Assembly (NCBI RefSeq): GCF_020405205.1
Contig: NZ_CP084469.1
Coordinates: forward strand, 1,364,001 to 1,428,000
DNA from: Natrinema salinisoli
Lineage (GTDB): Archaea > Halobacteriota > Halobacteria > Halobacteriales > Natrialbaceae
Length of the DNA stretch: 64,000 bases
Direction: 5' to 3'
Of this stretch, positions 26,002 to 36,446 are shown piece after piece. Under the pieces are notes generated by a model. That model was not told the origin of the DNA. It saw only the letters and a list, made by a program, of their open reading frames with translations, and did not search any database. The position numbers were made by a program, and so were the translations under genes. Position 1 is the stretch's first letter. The number at the start of each line of letters is the position of its first letter.

Positions 26002-26187
26002 ATGCAACAACAACAGCACAACCGCTACGAGAAGGCACGCATCCTCGGCGCTCGAGCGCTGCAGGTCTCCTACGGCGCGCCGGTGTTGATCGAGACGGAG
26101 CAGACCCAACCGATCCTCATCGCCGCCGAGGAGTACGACGCCGGCGTGTTGCCCTTTACCGTCAAGCGGGGGTACGACCGGAAATGA
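26002..26187 (+). CDS. rpoK: DNA-directed RNA polymerase subunit K
   Basis: Rpb6/omega homologue, 61 residues: [24 protein letters not shown] and [20 protein letters not shown] match archaeal RpoK. It sits two bases after the rpoN stop, and its end overlaps the enolase ATG by four bases. Confidence 0.96.
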   Translation: MQQQQHNRYEKARILGARALQVSYGAPVLIETEQTQPILIAAEEYDAGVLPFTVKRGYDRK

Positions 26188-27389
26188 CGCTCATCACCGA
26201 CGTCCGGCTCCGCCGGATCCTCGACTCTCGAGGAAACCCGACGGTCGAAGCCGACGTCGTGACCGAGAGCGGCGGGTTCGGTCGCGCTGCGGCACCCAGC
26301 GGTGCCAGCACCGGCGAGTACGAGGCCGTCGAGCGACCGCCGGGCGAGGCGATCGCGGCGGCCCGGGAACACGCCGTTCCCCGACTCGTCGGCGAGGCCT
26401 ACGCGGGCAACCAGCGGGAAGTCGACGCCATCCTGCACGCCGCAGACGGTACCGACGACTTCTCGGAGATCGGTGCCAACAGCGCGGTCGCGATCTCGAT
26501 GGCGGCTGCCAAGGCCGGCGCCGACGTGCTCGGTGCCCCGCTCTTTCAGCACCTCGGCGGCACGTTCCGCGGCGACAACTTCCCGGTTCCGCTCGGGAAC
26601 GTCGTCGGCGGCGGCGAACACGCCGCCGACGCGACCGACATTCAGGAGTTCCTCGCCGCACCCGTCGGCGCGCCGAGCGTCGAGGACGCGGTCTTCGCCA
26701 ACGCGGCCGTCCACGCCGCCGTCGCCGACCTGCTCGAGGAACGCGATCTTCCCTGTGGCAAAGGTGACGAGGGCGCGTGGGCGCCGTCGATCGACGACAG
26801 CGAGGCGTTCGAACTCGTCGCCGAGGCGGTTTCGATGGTGCAGGACGAAGTCGGCTTCAACATCGGCTTCGGACTCGACGTCGCGGGCGCCGAACTGTAC
26901 GATTCCGACTCCGGAACGTACGAGTACAGCGATCGGAGCCGCGACACCGACGAGCAGATCGCCTACATCGCCGAGCTGGTCGAGGAGTACGACCTCGTCT
27001 ACGTCGAGGATCCCCTCGACGAGGACGATTACGACGCCTTCGCCGACCTTACGGACGAAGTCGGCGACCAGACACTGATCTGCGGTGACGACCTGTTCGT
27101 CACCAACACTGACCGTCTCGTCGAGGGGATCGATCGCGGCGCGGCCAACAGCATCCTGATCAAGCCGAACCAGATCGGGACGCTGACGGACGCGTTCGAC
27201 GCGATCGAACTCGCGACGGAGAACGGATACGACTCGGTCGTCTCCCACCGCTCGGGCGAGACCGAGGACACGACGATCGCACACCTCGCCGTTGCGACCG
27301 ACGCGCCCTTCATCAAGACGGGTGCCGTCGGCGGCGAGCGAACCGCAAAGCTCAACGAGCTCATTCGAATCGCAGACGACGCGACATGA
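26184..27389 (+). CDS. eno: enolase (phosphopyruvate hydratase)
   Basis: Converts 2-phosphoglycerate to phosphoenolpyruvate. The 401-residue protein has [24 protein letters not shown], the catalytic region GDEGAWAP, the magnesium ligands in [13 protein letters not shown] and [10 protein letters not shown], the catalytic Lys in [10 protein letters not shown], and [18 protein letters not shown]. It lies inside the ribosomal/RNA polymerase operon, a known archaeal arrangement. Confidence 0.97.
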   Translation: MTLITDVRLRRILDSRGNPTVEADVVTESGGFGRAAAPSGASTGEYEAVERPPGEAIAAAREHAVPRLVGEAYAGNQREVDAILHAADGTDDFSEIGANSAVAISMAAAKAGADVLGAPLFQHLGGTFRGDNFPVPLGNVVGGGEHAADATDIQEFLAAPVGAPSVEDAVFANAAVHAAVADLLEERDLPCGKGDEGAWAPSIDDSEAFELVAEAVSMVQDEVGFNIGFGLDVAGAELYDSDSGTYEYSDRSRDTDEQIAYIAELVEEYDLVYVEDPLDEDDYDAFADLTDEVGDQTLICGDDLFVTNTDRLVEGIDRGAANSILIKPNQIGTLTDAFDAIELATENGYDSVVSHRSGETEDTTIAHLAVATDAPFIKTGAVGGERTAKLNELIRIADDAT

Positions 27390-28195
27390 CAGAGAACGAT
27401 GCAACCCAGGAAGGGCTCGACGCCGCCGAGGAGGCGATCGACGAGGAGCCAGCCGAAGGGGCTGGCCCCGCCGCCGACGCCGACGACGTCGAGCCAGTAG
27501 ACGAACAGCCCGCCGACGCCGAGGGAGCGCCCGCGGCAGACGCCGAAGAAACCGACGACGTCGACGAGGAGGACGCCGGTCCGACCCTCGACGACGACGT
27601 CATGTCCGACGAGGAGGCGGACCTGCTGATTCCTGTCGAGGACTACCTCGGCGCCGGCGTCCACATCGGGACCCAGCAGAAGACCGAGGACATGGAGCGG
27701 TTCATCCACCGCGTCCGAACCGACGGCCTCTACGTGCTCGACGTCTCGAAGACCGACGGCCGTATCCGCACGGCCGCGGACTTCCTCGCGAACTACGACC
27801 CCGAGCAGATCCTCGTCACCTCGAGTCGCCAGTACGGTCGGTTCCCGGCGGAGAAGTTCGCCGAGGCCGTGGGCGCTCGCGCCCGCACCGGCCGCTTCAT
27901 CCCGGGTACCCTGACGAACCCGAAGTACGACGGCTACATCGAGCCGGACGTGCTGGTCGTCACTGACCCGATCGGCGACGCCCAGGCCGTCAAGGAGGCC
28001 ATCACGGTCGGCATCCCGGTCATCGCGATGTGTGACTCGAACAACCAGGTCAGTAACGTCGACCTCGTCGTCCCGACGAACAACAAGGGTCGCAAGGCCC
28101 TCTCGGTCGTCTACTGGCTCCTCGCCAACGAGGTCCTCGACCGCCGCGGCGCCGAGCCGTCGTACTCGCTCGAGGACTTCGAAAGCGGCGTCTAA
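27386..28195 (+). CDS. rps2: 30S ribosomal protein S2 with long acidic N-terminal extension
   Basis: S2p of 269 residues. The conserved part begins near residue 78 ([20 protein letters not shown]) and includes [31 protein letters not shown] and [16 protein letters not shown], ending [18 protein letters not shown]. About 75 residues rich in Glu, Asp and Ala precede the fold, which is long but seen in halophiles. Overlaps eno by four bases. Confidence 0.96.
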   Translation: MTENDATQEGLDAAEEAIDEEPAEGAGPAADADDVEPVDEQPADAEGAPAADAEETDDVDEEDAGPTLDDDVMSDEEADLLIPVEDYLGAGVHIGTQQKTEDMERFIHRVRTDGLYVLDVSKTDGRIRTAADFLANYDPEQILVTSSRQYGRFPAEKFAEAVGARARTGRFIPGTLTNPKYDGYIEPDVLVVTDPIGDAQAVKEAITVGIPVIAMCDSNNQVSNVDLVVPTNNKGRKALSVVYWLLANEVLDRRGAEPSYSLEDFESGV

Positions 28196-28384
28196 TCCGT
28201 TCGAATTCGACGACGATACTGTTCGTTTTCTCGTGGCCGTTCTACCGTGTGTCAAGAGGGAAAGCCGTCGCTATCGGACTGTGATACCGACACTCCGCTG
28301 GATCGCTCGAAGCGCTGGTGCAGAGCGAGTGACACCCGAGATCTACCCACAAGCTTTACTGTGTGCTGGACTGTCATGATTGTT

Positions 28385-28801
28385 ATGGACAGTTCACCGT
28401 CACGGGGCCCGGAAGACGTGATATCGCGGTGGGACGAGGTGTTTACCGCTCTCTCGGCCGAACCGCGTCGACAGATCGTCGACGCACTGATCGACGTTCC
28501 CCCCGGCGAGCCCGTCTCGTTGCCGGAGACAGCGGCGAGCGCAAACGGTGGGACGGATTTCGATCGACTACGACTTCAATTACAACACCGCCATCTCCCG
28601 CTTCTGGAGGCGAACGGGTTCGTCCAGTGGGAGAGCGATCCGCTGCGCGCCTATCGAGGTCGCGACTTCGAGGAAGTGGCTATCGTTCTCGAGAGCCTCT
28701 ACGCGAACGCTGAGGAAATTCCGGATCGACTGGTTGTCGGCTGTCAGACCCTCGAGTACGAACTGGAAAGCGGAAACTCCGGGTGTGAACTCAGCGGCTA
28801 A
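28385..28801 (+). CDS. winged-helix protein (DUF7344-like)
   Basis: A 138-residue protein with the haloarchaeal winged-helix pattern: DEVFTALSAEPRRQIVDALID (first helices), ...DFDRLRLQLQHRHLPLLEANGFVQWESDPLRAYRG (recognition helix and wing), then a helix SLYANAEEIPDRLV. Probably a DNA-binding regulator of unknown target. ATG 28385 is chosen since CTTTACT (28354-28360) lies 28 nt upstream; ATG 28376 would be too close. Confidence 0.65.
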   Translation: MDSSPSRGPEDVISRWDEVFTALSAEPRRQIVDALIDVPPGEPVSLPETAASANGGTDFDRLRLQLQHRHLPLLEANGFVQWESDPLRAYRGRDFEEVAIVLESLYANAEEIPDRLVVGCQTLEYELESGNSGCELSG

Positions 28802-28905
28802 GCCCGGCTCGCGAACGGGGTGGGTCCGCGAGAAATCAGTGTGAGCCTCACGTGGGTAGCATCGACGATCGGAAATGACATGACGCGGCGGTGAGGCGCT
28901 GATCG

Positions 28906-29829
28906 TCACGCCGATATGGTCTCGAGCAGGTCCTCGACCAGTTCGGCGGCCTCGACGGCAGTCGACCCGAAGACGTAGGTCGCGGGTTCGATGCCGAATG
29001 CACCGCGGTGGTAGGCGACGCGGGGGACCGCGCCGCGGTCTGCGAACCGAGTCCGGAGATGATCGTCGCGGTCCTCGTAGTCGGCGTCGAACTCGAGGGG
29101 ATCGATACCCATCGCCCGCGCGGCCGCGAGCAGGTCGTCGTCGGTGGCTATATTGATCGCGCTGTGGACCTCGGGGTCGACGCTCGTTGCCGCGAGGACT
29201 GCCGTCGCGACGTGTTTCGACGCGCCGAATTCGGGGTTCGCCGGGATCTCGATCCGGCCGCCCATGGCGTAGATTCGGCCGGGGATCGCGGCGACGTCGG
29301 TCTCGTCGCGTGGATCGGGCAGGCACATGCCGACGTTGGTCCCCACGTTCGGGATATACTCCGCCATACCGGGAATCGAGGCGAGCGTGCGTGCGGCGGT
29401 GCGGACGCTTCCGAGGACGTCACGCTCCGCTCGGACGTCCGGATCGAGCCCGCGGACGCAGAGGTCACAGCTCAGTCCCTGCAGTTCAGGCATCGCCTCC
29501 TCGTGGAGTTCGCAGATCGGGCCGCGGTCCTCGAGCGTCCGGACGAGCGAGAGGAGTTCGGCGAGGGCGTCGTAGCCGTCGATCTCGCCGCCGGCGAGTC
29601 CGTCGGCGATGCGATCGACGGTGGCGACGGTTTCGGGGTCGTTCCGAAAGCGGTCGTCGCCGCCGCTCTCGCCGCCGATATATTTGCTGACGGCGGCCTG
29701 TGTCACGCCGAGTTCGGCGGCGATCTCCTGTTGGGTTAACCCGCGCTCGGCGAGTCGGGCGGCCAGCATCGCCCGTACCGTCGGCAGGAATCGATCGACG
29801 ACGAGTTCACTCGGAAGGACGAGCGACAT
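28906..29829 (-). CDS. ThiR-type regulator: HTH domain fused to ThiN (thiamine-phosphate synthase) domain
   Basis: A 307-residue protein. Residues about 1-75 hold a helix-turn-helix (LAERGLTQQEIAAELGVTQAAVSKYIGG). A linker has a cysteine cluster (CELHEEAMPELQ.LSCDLCVRG). The C-terminal ThiN domain shows ASIPGMAEYIPNVGTNVGMCLP, GRIYAMGGRIEIPANPEFGASKHVA, and DRGAVPRVAYHRGAFGIEP. This architecture is that of archaeal ThiR, which represses thiamine genes on sensing thiamine phosphate. ACTTATAG (about 29851-29860) lies 26 nt before the chosen ATG. Confidence 0.85.
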   Translation of the reverse strand: MSLVLPSELVVDRFLPTVRAMLAARLAERGLTQQEIAAELGVTQAAVSKYIGGESGGDDRFRNDPETVATVDRIADGLAGGEIDGYDALAELLSLVRTLEDRGPICELHEEAMPELQGLSCDLCVRGLDPDVRAERDVLGSVRTAARTLASIPGMAEYIPNVGTNVGMCLPDPRDETDVAAIPGRIYAMGGRIEIPANPEFGASKHVATAVLAATSVDPEVHSAINIATDDDLLAAARAMGIDPLEFDADYEDRDDHLRTRFADRGAVPRVAYHRGAFGIEPATYVFGSTAVEAAELVEDLLETISA

Positions 29830-29950
29830 ACGACCGACGTTCGGTTGCAGAACTATAAGTCCGACCGGGATCGGTGGACCGGCGAAGCCACGGGTGGACG
29901 ACAGCGACGACACAGACAGGTATTACTTCCCGTCGTGCGAACCGCCGGGC

Positions 29951-30937
29951 ATGACACGCTCGAGCGCTCCCGGGAAGGTGTACTTGTTCGGGGAGCACGC
30001 GGTGGTTTACGGGGAACCCGCCGTTCCATGTGCGATCGAACGGCGGGCGCGAGTCGAGGTAGAACGACGAGACGATGGACATCTCCGGGTCAATGCCGAA
30101 GATCTCAGCCTCAACGGGTTCACGGTGGAGTACGGGGCCACCGCCGATAGCCGGCCCGACGTGGACGTTCCGGAGTCACTCGTGACGGCCGCGACGCAGT
30201 ACGTCGACGGCGCGATCGAACAGGTCCGTGCGGTCACCGGCGCGGAGGACGCCGGCTTCGACGTCACGATCGAGAGCGACATCCCGCTCGGTGCGGGCCT
30301 CGGCTCCTCGGCGGCGGTCGTCGTCGCCGCCATCGACGCCGCGACCCGCGAACTGGGCGTCACCCTCGAGCCCGAGGAACTCGCCGATCGAGCCTACCGG
30401 ACGGAGTCGCAGGTCCAGGACGGCCAGGCCTCGCGTGCCGACACGTTCTGTTCGGCGACCGGTGGTGCAGTTCGGGTCGAGGGGGAGGACTGTCGGTCGC
30501 TCGAGGCGCCCGATCTGCCGATCGTGATCGGCTTCGACGGCGGGGCGGGGGATACCGGCCAGCTGGTCGCCGGGGTTCGCAGCCTGCGCGAGGAGTACGA
30601 CTTCGCGGCCGACACGGTCGAAGCCATCGGGGACGTGGTCCGGAACGGCGAGGACGCGCTCGCCGACGGTGACGTCGAGGAGATCGGTCGGCTGATGGAC
30701 TTCAACCACGGCCTCCTCTCCGCGCTGGGCGTCTCCTCGCGCTCGCTCGATACGATGGTCTGGGCGGCTCGCGACGCGGGCGCTCACGGCGCGAAGCTCA
30801 CCGGAGCCGGCGGCGGCGGCTGTATCGTCGCGCTCGATCCGACCGACGAGACGGAGACGGCCCTCTCGTTCACCCCGGGCTGTGAGGACGCCTTCCGCGC
30901 AGAACTCACCGAAACGGGGGTGGAGCGACTCGAATGA
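29951..30937 (+). CDS. mvk: mevalonate kinase
   Basis: GHMP kinase (328 residues) that phosphorylates mevalonate in archaeal lipid synthesis. It shows SAPGKVYLFGEHAVVYGEPA, the ATP loop PLGAGLGSSAAVVVAA, the ESQVQDGQASRADTFCSATGG stretch and the C-terminal KLTGAGGGGCIVAL. The isopentenyl phosphate kinase gene overlaps its end by four bases, so the two archaeal mevalonate-pathway kinases are coupled. Confidence 0.95.
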   Translation: MTRSSAPGKVYLFGEHAVVYGEPAVPCAIERRARVEVERRDDGHLRVNAEDLSLNGFTVEYGATADSRPDVDVPESLVTAATQYVDGAIEQVRAVTGAEDAGFDVTIESDIPLGAGLGSSAAVVVAAIDAATRELGVTLEPEELADRAYRTESQVQDGQASRADTFCSATGGAVRVEGEDCRSLEAPDLPIVIGFDGGAGDTGQLVAGVRSLREEYDFAADTVEAIGDVVRNGEDALADGDVEEIGRLMDFNHGLLSALGVSSRSLDTMVWAARDAGAHGAKLTGAGGGGCIVALDPTDETETALSFTPGCEDAFRAELTETGVERLE

Positions 30938-31674
30938 TCGTCCTGAAACTCGGCGGCAGCGTCATCACCGAGAAGGACCGCCCGGAGACGCTCGACGGCG
31001 AAGCCCTCGAACGGGCGGCCGACGCCATCGCGGCGGCGATCGACGGCGGGCTGGAGGACCTCGTCGTCGTCCACGGCGGCGGGAGCTTCGGCCACTACAA
31101 CGCCAGCGAACACGGCGTCAGCACGACCGAGGGGACACGCGACGCGACCGCGGTGCTCGACATCCACGGCGCGATGAAGACCCTGAACCAGTTCGTTCTG
31201 GGACGCTTGCTCGAGCGCGACGTCCAGGCGGTGCCGGTCCATCCCTTCTCGGCGGCCGCCCGGGATAGCGAGGGGGAGCTCGATCTGCCGACCGGACAGG
31301 TCGAAACCATGCTTGCGGAGGGATTCGTTCCCGTCCTCCACGGCGACGTGATCGCTCACGCCGGCGCGGGCGCGACAGTCGTCAGCGGCGACGAACTCGT
31401 GGCGGACCTCGCCCGGACGCTCGAGGCGGATCGCGTCGGCCTCTGTTCGACGGTCCCCGGCGTGTTAGACGGAGATGATGCGGTGATCGACCGGATCGAC
31501 GAGTTCGACGCCGTCGCGGCAGTACTCGGAGCGAGCGACGCGACCGACGTCACCGGCGGGATGGCGGGCAAGGTCCGGACGCTGCTCGCCCTCGAGGCCG
31601 AGGCGTCTATTTTCGGACTCGAGGCGCTCGAGTCGTTCCTCGAGGGGGAGAATCCGGGGACGACGATCGACTAA
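30934..31674 (+). CDS. isopentenyl phosphate kinase
   Basis: Makes isopentenyl diphosphate from isopentenyl phosphate, the last step of the modified archaeal mevalonate pathway. The 246-residue amino-acid-kinase fold shows LKLGGSVITEKD, VHGGGSFGHYNASEHGV with the catalytic histidine, PVLHGDVIAHAGAGATVVSGDEL and CSTVPGVLDGDD, ending TGGMAGKVRTLL. A T-run (CTCTTTTTA, 31709-31717) after the stop may end the transcript. Confidence 0.94.
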   Translation: MIVLKLGGSVITEKDRPETLDGEALERAADAIAAAIDGGLEDLVVVHGGGSFGHYNASEHGVSTTEGTRDATAVLDIHGAMKTLNQFVLGRLLERDVQAVPVHPFSAAARDSEGELDLPTGQVETMLAEGFVPVLHGDVIAHAGAGATVVSGDELVADLARTLEADRVGLCSTVPGVLDGDDAVIDRIDEFDAVAAVLGASDATDVTGGMAGKVRTLLALEAEASIFGLEALESFLEGENPGTTID

Positions 31675-31708
31675 GACACAGCGAAAACGAAGAGAGCGAA
31701 TACTGAGT

Positions 31709-31717
31709 GCTCTTTTT
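31709..31717 (+). terminator. T-tract terminator of mvk-ipk
   Basis: CTCTTTTTA lies 35 nt past the ipk stop and just at the convergent trkH stop. Archaeal intrinsic termination needs only such T-runs. Confidence 0.4.
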
Positions 31718-33248
31718 ACCGGGTCCAGAACCCGCCCGTGAACATAACGAGGACCGGAATGATCTCCAGCCGACCGATCCACATGAGGAAGATCATCAGG
31801 AGTTTCGAGAACATCGGGAAATCGGCGTAACTGCCGAAGGGGCCGAGGAACCCGAAGCCGGGACCGATGTTCCCGATCGTCGCGAGGCTCGCGCTGAACG
31901 CTTCTAGCGGCGTCTCGATCAGATGGTTGGCGTCGAGCGCGATGAGCAGTGTCGCGAGGGCGAAGATGAAGAGGTACATGAACGTGAAGCCGAGCACGCC
32001 GCGAATGGCGTCCTCGTCGACGACGTTGCCGCCGAGCCGAATCGGACGGACGACTTCGGGATGGGATGCCGTGAACAGCTCCCGACGGAGCACCTTGAAC
32101 ACGATCAGCCATCGAACGACCTTGACGCCCCCGCCGGTCGAGCCGGCACAGCCGCCGACGAGCATCGCGAAGAGGAGCACGATTTTGCCCGTCGACGACC
32201 ACTCGATGAAGTCACTGGTCGCGTAGCCGGTCGAGTTCAGTAGCGAGACGACCTGGAAGGCGCTCTGGCGCAGTGAATTTTCGAACGCACCCGCAGTTAC
32301 GCCGCCGAGTTTCCCCAGTTCCGGTGCGGCACCCGCATAGAGGATTCCTGCAAGTAAGACGGTAAGCCCAACGATTGCACCGATATACGCCCGAAATTCG
32401 GAGTTACGGACGAAGCGCCGTCTCTCGCCGCTGAAGACGTGCCAGAACAGGGCGAAGTTGGTTCCGGCGATAATGATGAACGGGATGAACGTCCATTGAA
32501 CGATCGGTGAGAACGCCGCGATACTCCTCGATTCAGGCGAGAATCCGCCCGTCGGGAGCGTCGTGAACCCGTGAGCAATGGCGTTGTAGAGTCCCATGTT
32601 GGGGGCCAACCCCGCCTGATTCAGGCCGTAGAGGATCGCGATGAAGACGACGGTAAAGGCGAAGTAGACGAGCCAGAGGATGCGCGCCGTCTCGGCGATA
32701 CGCGGCGTGAGTTTCTGTAACTGCGGCCCCGGCGCTTCCGATTCGACGAGCTGTGCCCCGCTGACCGCCAGCTCGGGGAGGATCGCGACCATCAACACGA
32801 TGATTCCCATTCCGCCGAGCCACTGGGTGAGCTGTCGCCACATCAGTATCGCGTGCGAGTGGCGATCGAACGAGATCTCCCCGAGAACAGTCGCCCCGGT
32901 CGTCGTAAAGCCGGACATCGACTCGAACAGCGCGTTGACGGGGTGAGCGAGCGTCGATTCGGTTCCCCAGCCCGCGATCACGTAGGGGACTGCACCGACG
33001 ATCGCGACGGCCAACCACGACATCGCCACGAAGAGCATGGCCTCACGGACCTGCAGGTCCGGGTCCGGGCTGAGCCGCTCGAGGCCGTAGCCGAGGGCGA
33101 TCGTGAGCACGATCGTCGCGACGAACGGGAACACCGGGTCACTGTAGATGAGTGCCACGACGATCGGGAACACGAGCGGAACGGAGAGAAACTTCAAAAC
33201 GGTACCGACGAGCGCGATGCTGGCCCGCCAGTCAGTTCGAATCCGCAT
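31716..33248 (-). CDS. trkH: TrkH-type potassium uptake membrane subunit
   Basis: A 510-residue K+ transporter subunit with about ten membrane helices. The four pore-loop repeats are visible: SMSGFTTTGATVL, HGFTTLPTGGFSPES, LLNSTGYATSDF and LATIGNIGPGFGF, together forming the K+ filter, and the GGCAGSTGGGVKVVRW segment. It is transcribed after trkA and 147 nt downstream of it. The pair splits the ipk/aRNase J neighbourhood on the opposite strand. Potassium uptake is vital for a salt-in halophile. Confidence 0.95.
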   Translation of the reverse strand: MRIRTDWRASIALVGTVLKFLSVPLVFPIVVALIYSDPVFPFVATIVLTIALGYGLERLSPDPDLQVREAMLFVAMSWLAVAIVGAVPYVIAGWGTESTLAHPVNALFESMSGFTTTGATVLGEISFDRHSHAILMWRQLTQWLGGMGIIVLMVAILPELAVSGAQLVESEAPGPQLQKLTPRIAETARILWLVYFAFTVVFIAILYGLNQAGLAPNMGLYNAIAHGFTTLPTGGFSPESRSIAAFSPIVQWTFIPFIIIAGTNFALFWHVFSGERRRFVRNSEFRAYIGAIVGLTVLLAGILYAGAAPELGKLGGVTAGAFENSLRQSAFQVVSLLNSTGYATSDFIEWSSTGKIVLLFAMLVGGCAGSTGGGVKVVRWLIVFKVLRRELFTASHPEVVRPIRLGGNVVDEDAIRGVLGFTFMYLFIFALATLLIALDANHLIETPLEAFSASLATIGNIGPGFGFLGPFGSYADFPMFSKLLMIFLMWIGRLEIIPVLVMFTGGFWTR

Positions 33249-33395
33249 AACACACCCCACACGGGTAGTCAGGTCTGGACACGGTATCTAATGGCATTTG
33301 GATTCGATCTCATTAATCCATCGTGACCAGTTCCACACACACACATCCGATACGAGTGGTGCGTTTGTCGGCCGAAGAGGTCGATTGCAGCGTCG

Positions 33396-34727
33396 CTAGA
33401 TCAGCTCGATGACCTCGTCGAGCGCGGCCGCGTCGACGAAGACGATGACGTGATCGCCGGGCTGGACGACCGTCGAGCCGCGGGGCGTGATGTGTTCGCC
33501 GCCCCGTGAGATCGCACCGATGACGACGCCCGTCGGGAGATCGTTCGTCGCGTCGGCGATCGGTCGACCGACGAGGACGCTGTCCTCGCCGACCTCGATC
33601 TCGATGACCTCCGCGAGGTCGTGCTCGAGCATCGCGACCTTCTCGGTGTGATCAGTGCGAGTGAAGCGGACGATCTCTTCGGCGGTCTCCTCGCGGGGGT
33701 TGATCGCGACGTCGACGCCGACGGTCTCGAAGAGATCGGCGTACTCGGGGGTTTCAATGATGGCGACGGTTCGGTCGACGCCGAGGCGGTCGGCGAGCAG
33801 GGAGACGAGCAGGTTCTTCTCGTCGCTGTCGAGGGCGGCGATCACGACGTCGGCTTCGTCGACGTGTTCGCGGGCGAGGAACTCGGCGTCGGTCGCGTCG
33901 TTCTCCATGACCATCGTGTTCGGGAGCGCCTCGGCGACTTCGCGGGCGCGGTCGGGATCCCGCTCGATCAGCCGCGGACGGAAGCCGTGGTCCTCGAACT
34001 CGCGAGCGGTCTGGAACCCGATCTCGCTGGCACCGACGATGACGACCTCCTCGGCTTCCTCCGGCGTCCGTGCGACTTCGTCGGCGAACTCGTTGATCGA
34101 ATCGGGACTGCCGATCACGACGACTCGGTCGCCGCCCTGAATGACCGTGTCGCCCCTGGTCACGACCATCTCGTCGTCTCGGAAGATGGCGGCGAAGGTG
34201 AGCGAATCGTAGCAGTCGGCCTCCCGCACGGTTCGGTCCGCGATCGGACTGTCCACTGGGATATCGAACTCCGCCATGCGGATGAGACCGCCGGCGAACG
34301 TATCGACGTCGTGAGCGCTCGGCACCCCGGAGATACGGAAAATCGCCTGTGCGGTCAGCAGGTCGGTACAGACCATGAAGTCGACGCCGAAGGCACCCTG
34401 CGAGCCCTGCCACGTCTCGAGCAGCGTCCTGCGCCGCACCCGTGCGATGGTAAACGCGTCCGAGGCGGCCTTCGCTGCACCACAGACGACCGCGTTCGTC
34501 TCGTCGTTGTCCGTACAGGCGATGACGAGATCCGCCTGCTCGAGCCCCGCCTCGCGTAGCAACTCGAGATCGGTCCCGTCGCCACAGACCGTGAGCACGT
34601 CGAGAGAGTAGGTGAGCTCCTCGGCGGTGGCGGGGTCTCGATCGATCAGGGCGACATCGTGGGTGTCCTCCAGATTGGCGGCGATCGAACGGCCGACCTC
34701 GCCTGCCCCGACGATGATCACGTACAC
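33396..34727 (-). CDS. trkA: TrkA potassium uptake regulatory subunit
   Basis: A 443-residue cytoplasmic protein with two RCK repeats. Each has a Rossmann NAD-binding part (VIIVGAGEVGRSIAANLE at the N-terminus and VVIVGASEIGFQTAREFE in the second half) followed by a TrkA-C domain. It should gate TrkH in response to nucleotide. It starts divergently from the aRNase J gene. Confidence 0.95.
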   Translation of the reverse strand: MYVIIVGAGEVGRSIAANLEDTHDVALIDRDPATAEELTYSLDVLTVCGDGTDLELLREAGLEQADLVIACTDNDETNAVVCGAAKAASDAFTIARVRRRTLLETWQGSQGAFGVDFMVCTDLLTAQAIFRISGVPSAHDVDTFAGGLIRMAEFDIPVDSPIADRTVREADCYDSLTFAAIFRDDEMVVTRGDTVIQGGDRVVVIGSPDSINEFADEVARTPEEAEEVVIVGASEIGFQTAREFEDHGFRPRLIERDPDRAREVAEALPNTMVMENDATDAEFLAREHVDEADVVIAALDSDEKNLLVSLLADRLGVDRTVAIIETPEYADLFETVGVDVAINPREETAEEIVRFTRTDHTEKVAMLEHDLAEVIEIEVGEDSVLVGRPIADATNDLPTGVVIGAISRGGEHITPRGSTVVQPGDHVIVFVDAAALDEVIELI

Positions 34728-35092
34728 GACGGACCCTCCGAAATCATAGTTATTGAATCGGATTTCGGGGCGACCGGCAAATGAATTGCGGTGTCAAAAG
34801 GAGCCCGATCGGGACCGCCGAGTCGCCGTAAACCGGCGTCACGGGCGACACCGCGGCGGGCGCGGTAACCCGCTGCGTTTTTAACACCCGGGCGTGTAAA
34901 GGATACCTAGCGAAACCCGCGGGCAAGTGCGTTCGGGACTCACGCCGACGTGAGCTATCGAAGACGGAACCGCCGTCGCGCCGGGCGCATAGCGGGATGG
35001 CCGACGCGCTGCAAGACGCCGGGGCCGTACGACTAGGCGTCCGCGGACCGTTTCGATGAGAGCCAGTTCAGCGGCTTTCAGTACAAGGAACC
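34728..35092 (+). other. structured spacer and probable 5' leader of the aRNase J gene
   Basis: No protein gene is seen in these 365 bases. A TATA-like GTTTTTAAC (34877-34885) suggests transcription from about 34908, which leaves a leader of about 185 nt, long for a haloarchaeon. Perfect stems: CTCACG-CCGA-CGTGAG (34939-34954), GACGG-AACCG-CCGTC (34963-34977), GACGCC/GGCGTC (35015-35041), and palindrome GTCCGCGGAC (35039-35048). It may be a regulatory leader or a separate small RNA. Confidence 0.55.
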
Positions 35093-36445
35093 ATGGAAAT
35101 CGAAATCGCAACCATTGGCGGCTACGAAGAAGTCGGACGGCAGATGACTGCCGTCCGGGCCGGCGACGACGTCGTCATCTTCGACATGGGTCTGAACCTC
35201 TCGCAGGTCCTGATCCACGACAACGTCGAAACCGAGCGGATGCACAGTCTCGATCTGATCGACATGGGCGCTATTCCGGACGATCGGATCATGAGCGACC
35301 TCGAGGGCGACGTCAAAGCGATCGTGCCGACCCACGGCCACCTCGACCACATCGGAGCCATCTCCAAACTGGCGCACCGATACGACGCGCCGGTCGTCGC
35401 GACGCCGTTTACGATCGAACTGGTCAAACAGCAGATCGAAGGCGAACAGAAGTTCGGCGTCGAGAACGACCTCGTCAAGATGGAGGCCGGCGAAACGATG
35501 TCGATCGGCGACTCCGGTCAGGTCGACCTCGAGTTCGTCAACGTCACTCACTCGATCATCGACGCGATCAATCCCGTTCTTCACACGCCGGAGGGTGCGA
35601 TCGTCTACGGGCTCGACAAGCGGATGGACCACACGCCCGTCATCGGCGACCCGATCGACATGGAGCGCTTCCGAGAGATCGGTCGGGAGGGCGAAGGCGT
35701 CCTCTGTTACATCGAAGACTGTACCAACGCGAACAAGAAGGGCCGGACGCCCTCCGAGAAGGTCGCCCGCGAACACCTCCGGGACGTCCTCTACAGCATG
35801 GAGGACTACGACGGCGGCATCGTCGCGACGACCTTCTCGAGCCACATCGCCCGCGTCAAATCGCTCGTCGAGTTCGCCGACGATATCGGCCGCCAGCCCG
35901 TCTTGCTGGGTCGCTCGATGGAGAAGTATTCCGGCACGGCGGAACGACTCGACTTCGTCGACTTCCCCTCCGATCTGGGAATGTTCGGTCACCGCAAGTC
36001 CGTCGACCGCACGTTCAAACGGATCATGAACGAGGGCAAGGAAGACTACCTGCCGATCGTCACCGGCCATCAGGGCGAGCCCCGGGCGATGCTCACCCGA
36101 ATGGCTCGCGGCGAGACGCCCTACGAACTGGACGACGGCGACAAGGTCGTCTTCTCCGCCCGCGTGATCCCCGAGCCGACCAACGAGGGCCAGCGCTACC
36201 AGGCCGAGAAACTCCTCGGCATGCAGGGCGCGCGGGTCTACGACGACATCCACGTCTCGGGCCACCTCAACCAGGAGGGCCACTACGAGATGCTCGACGC
36301 ACTCCAACCCCAGAACATCATTCCAGCCCACCAGGACATGAAGGGCTACTCGAGCTACGTCAACCTCTGTGAGAGCGAGGGCTACAAACTCGGACGAGAT
36401 CTCCACGTGACGCGAAACGGAAATCTCATCCAACTGGTCGACTGA
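35093..36445 (+). CDS. archaeal RNase J (beta-CASP metallo-beta-lactamase ribonuclease)
   Basis: A 450-residue 5'-3' exoribonuclease of the aRNase J group. The metal site is [11 protein letters not shown] (motif 2), with [13 protein letters not shown] at the start, [13 protein letters not shown], then the beta-CASP part with [12 protein letters not shown] and [12 protein letters not shown], and the C-terminal [32 protein letters not shown] carrying the last histidine motifs. It lies one base before the GGPP synthase gene. The long structured leader hints at post-transcriptional control. Confidence 0.93.
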   Translation: MEIEIATIGGYEEVGRQMTAVRAGDDVVIFDMGLNLSQVLIHDNVETERMHSLDLIDMGAIPDDRIMSDLEGDVKAIVPTHGHLDHIGAISKLAHRYDAPVVATPFTIELVKQQIEGEQKFGVENDLVKMEAGETMSIGDSGQVDLEFVNVTHSIIDAINPVLHTPEGAIVYGLDKRMDHTPVIGDPIDMERFREIGREGEGVLCYIEDCTNANKKGRTPSEKVAREHLRDVLYSMEDYDGGIVATTFSSHIARVKSLVEFADDIGRQPVLLGRSMEKYSGTAERLDFVDFPSDLGMFGHRKSVDRTFKRIMNEGKEDYLPIVTGHQGEPRAMLTRMARGETPYELDDGDKVVFSARVIPEPTNEGQRYQAEKLLGMQGARVYDDIHVSGHLNQEGHYEMLDALQPQNIIPAHQDMKGYSSYVNLCESEGYKLGRDLHVTRNGNLIQLVD

Positions 36446-36446
36446 T

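Noticed and set aside
34900-35090. tRNA, RNase P RNA or SRP RNA in the aRNase J leader
   Set aside because: A GCGCTGCAAGACGCC stretch looks like an anticodon arm, but no T arm (GGTTCGAAT) or pairing acceptor stem exists; RNase P and SRP signature sequences are also missing.
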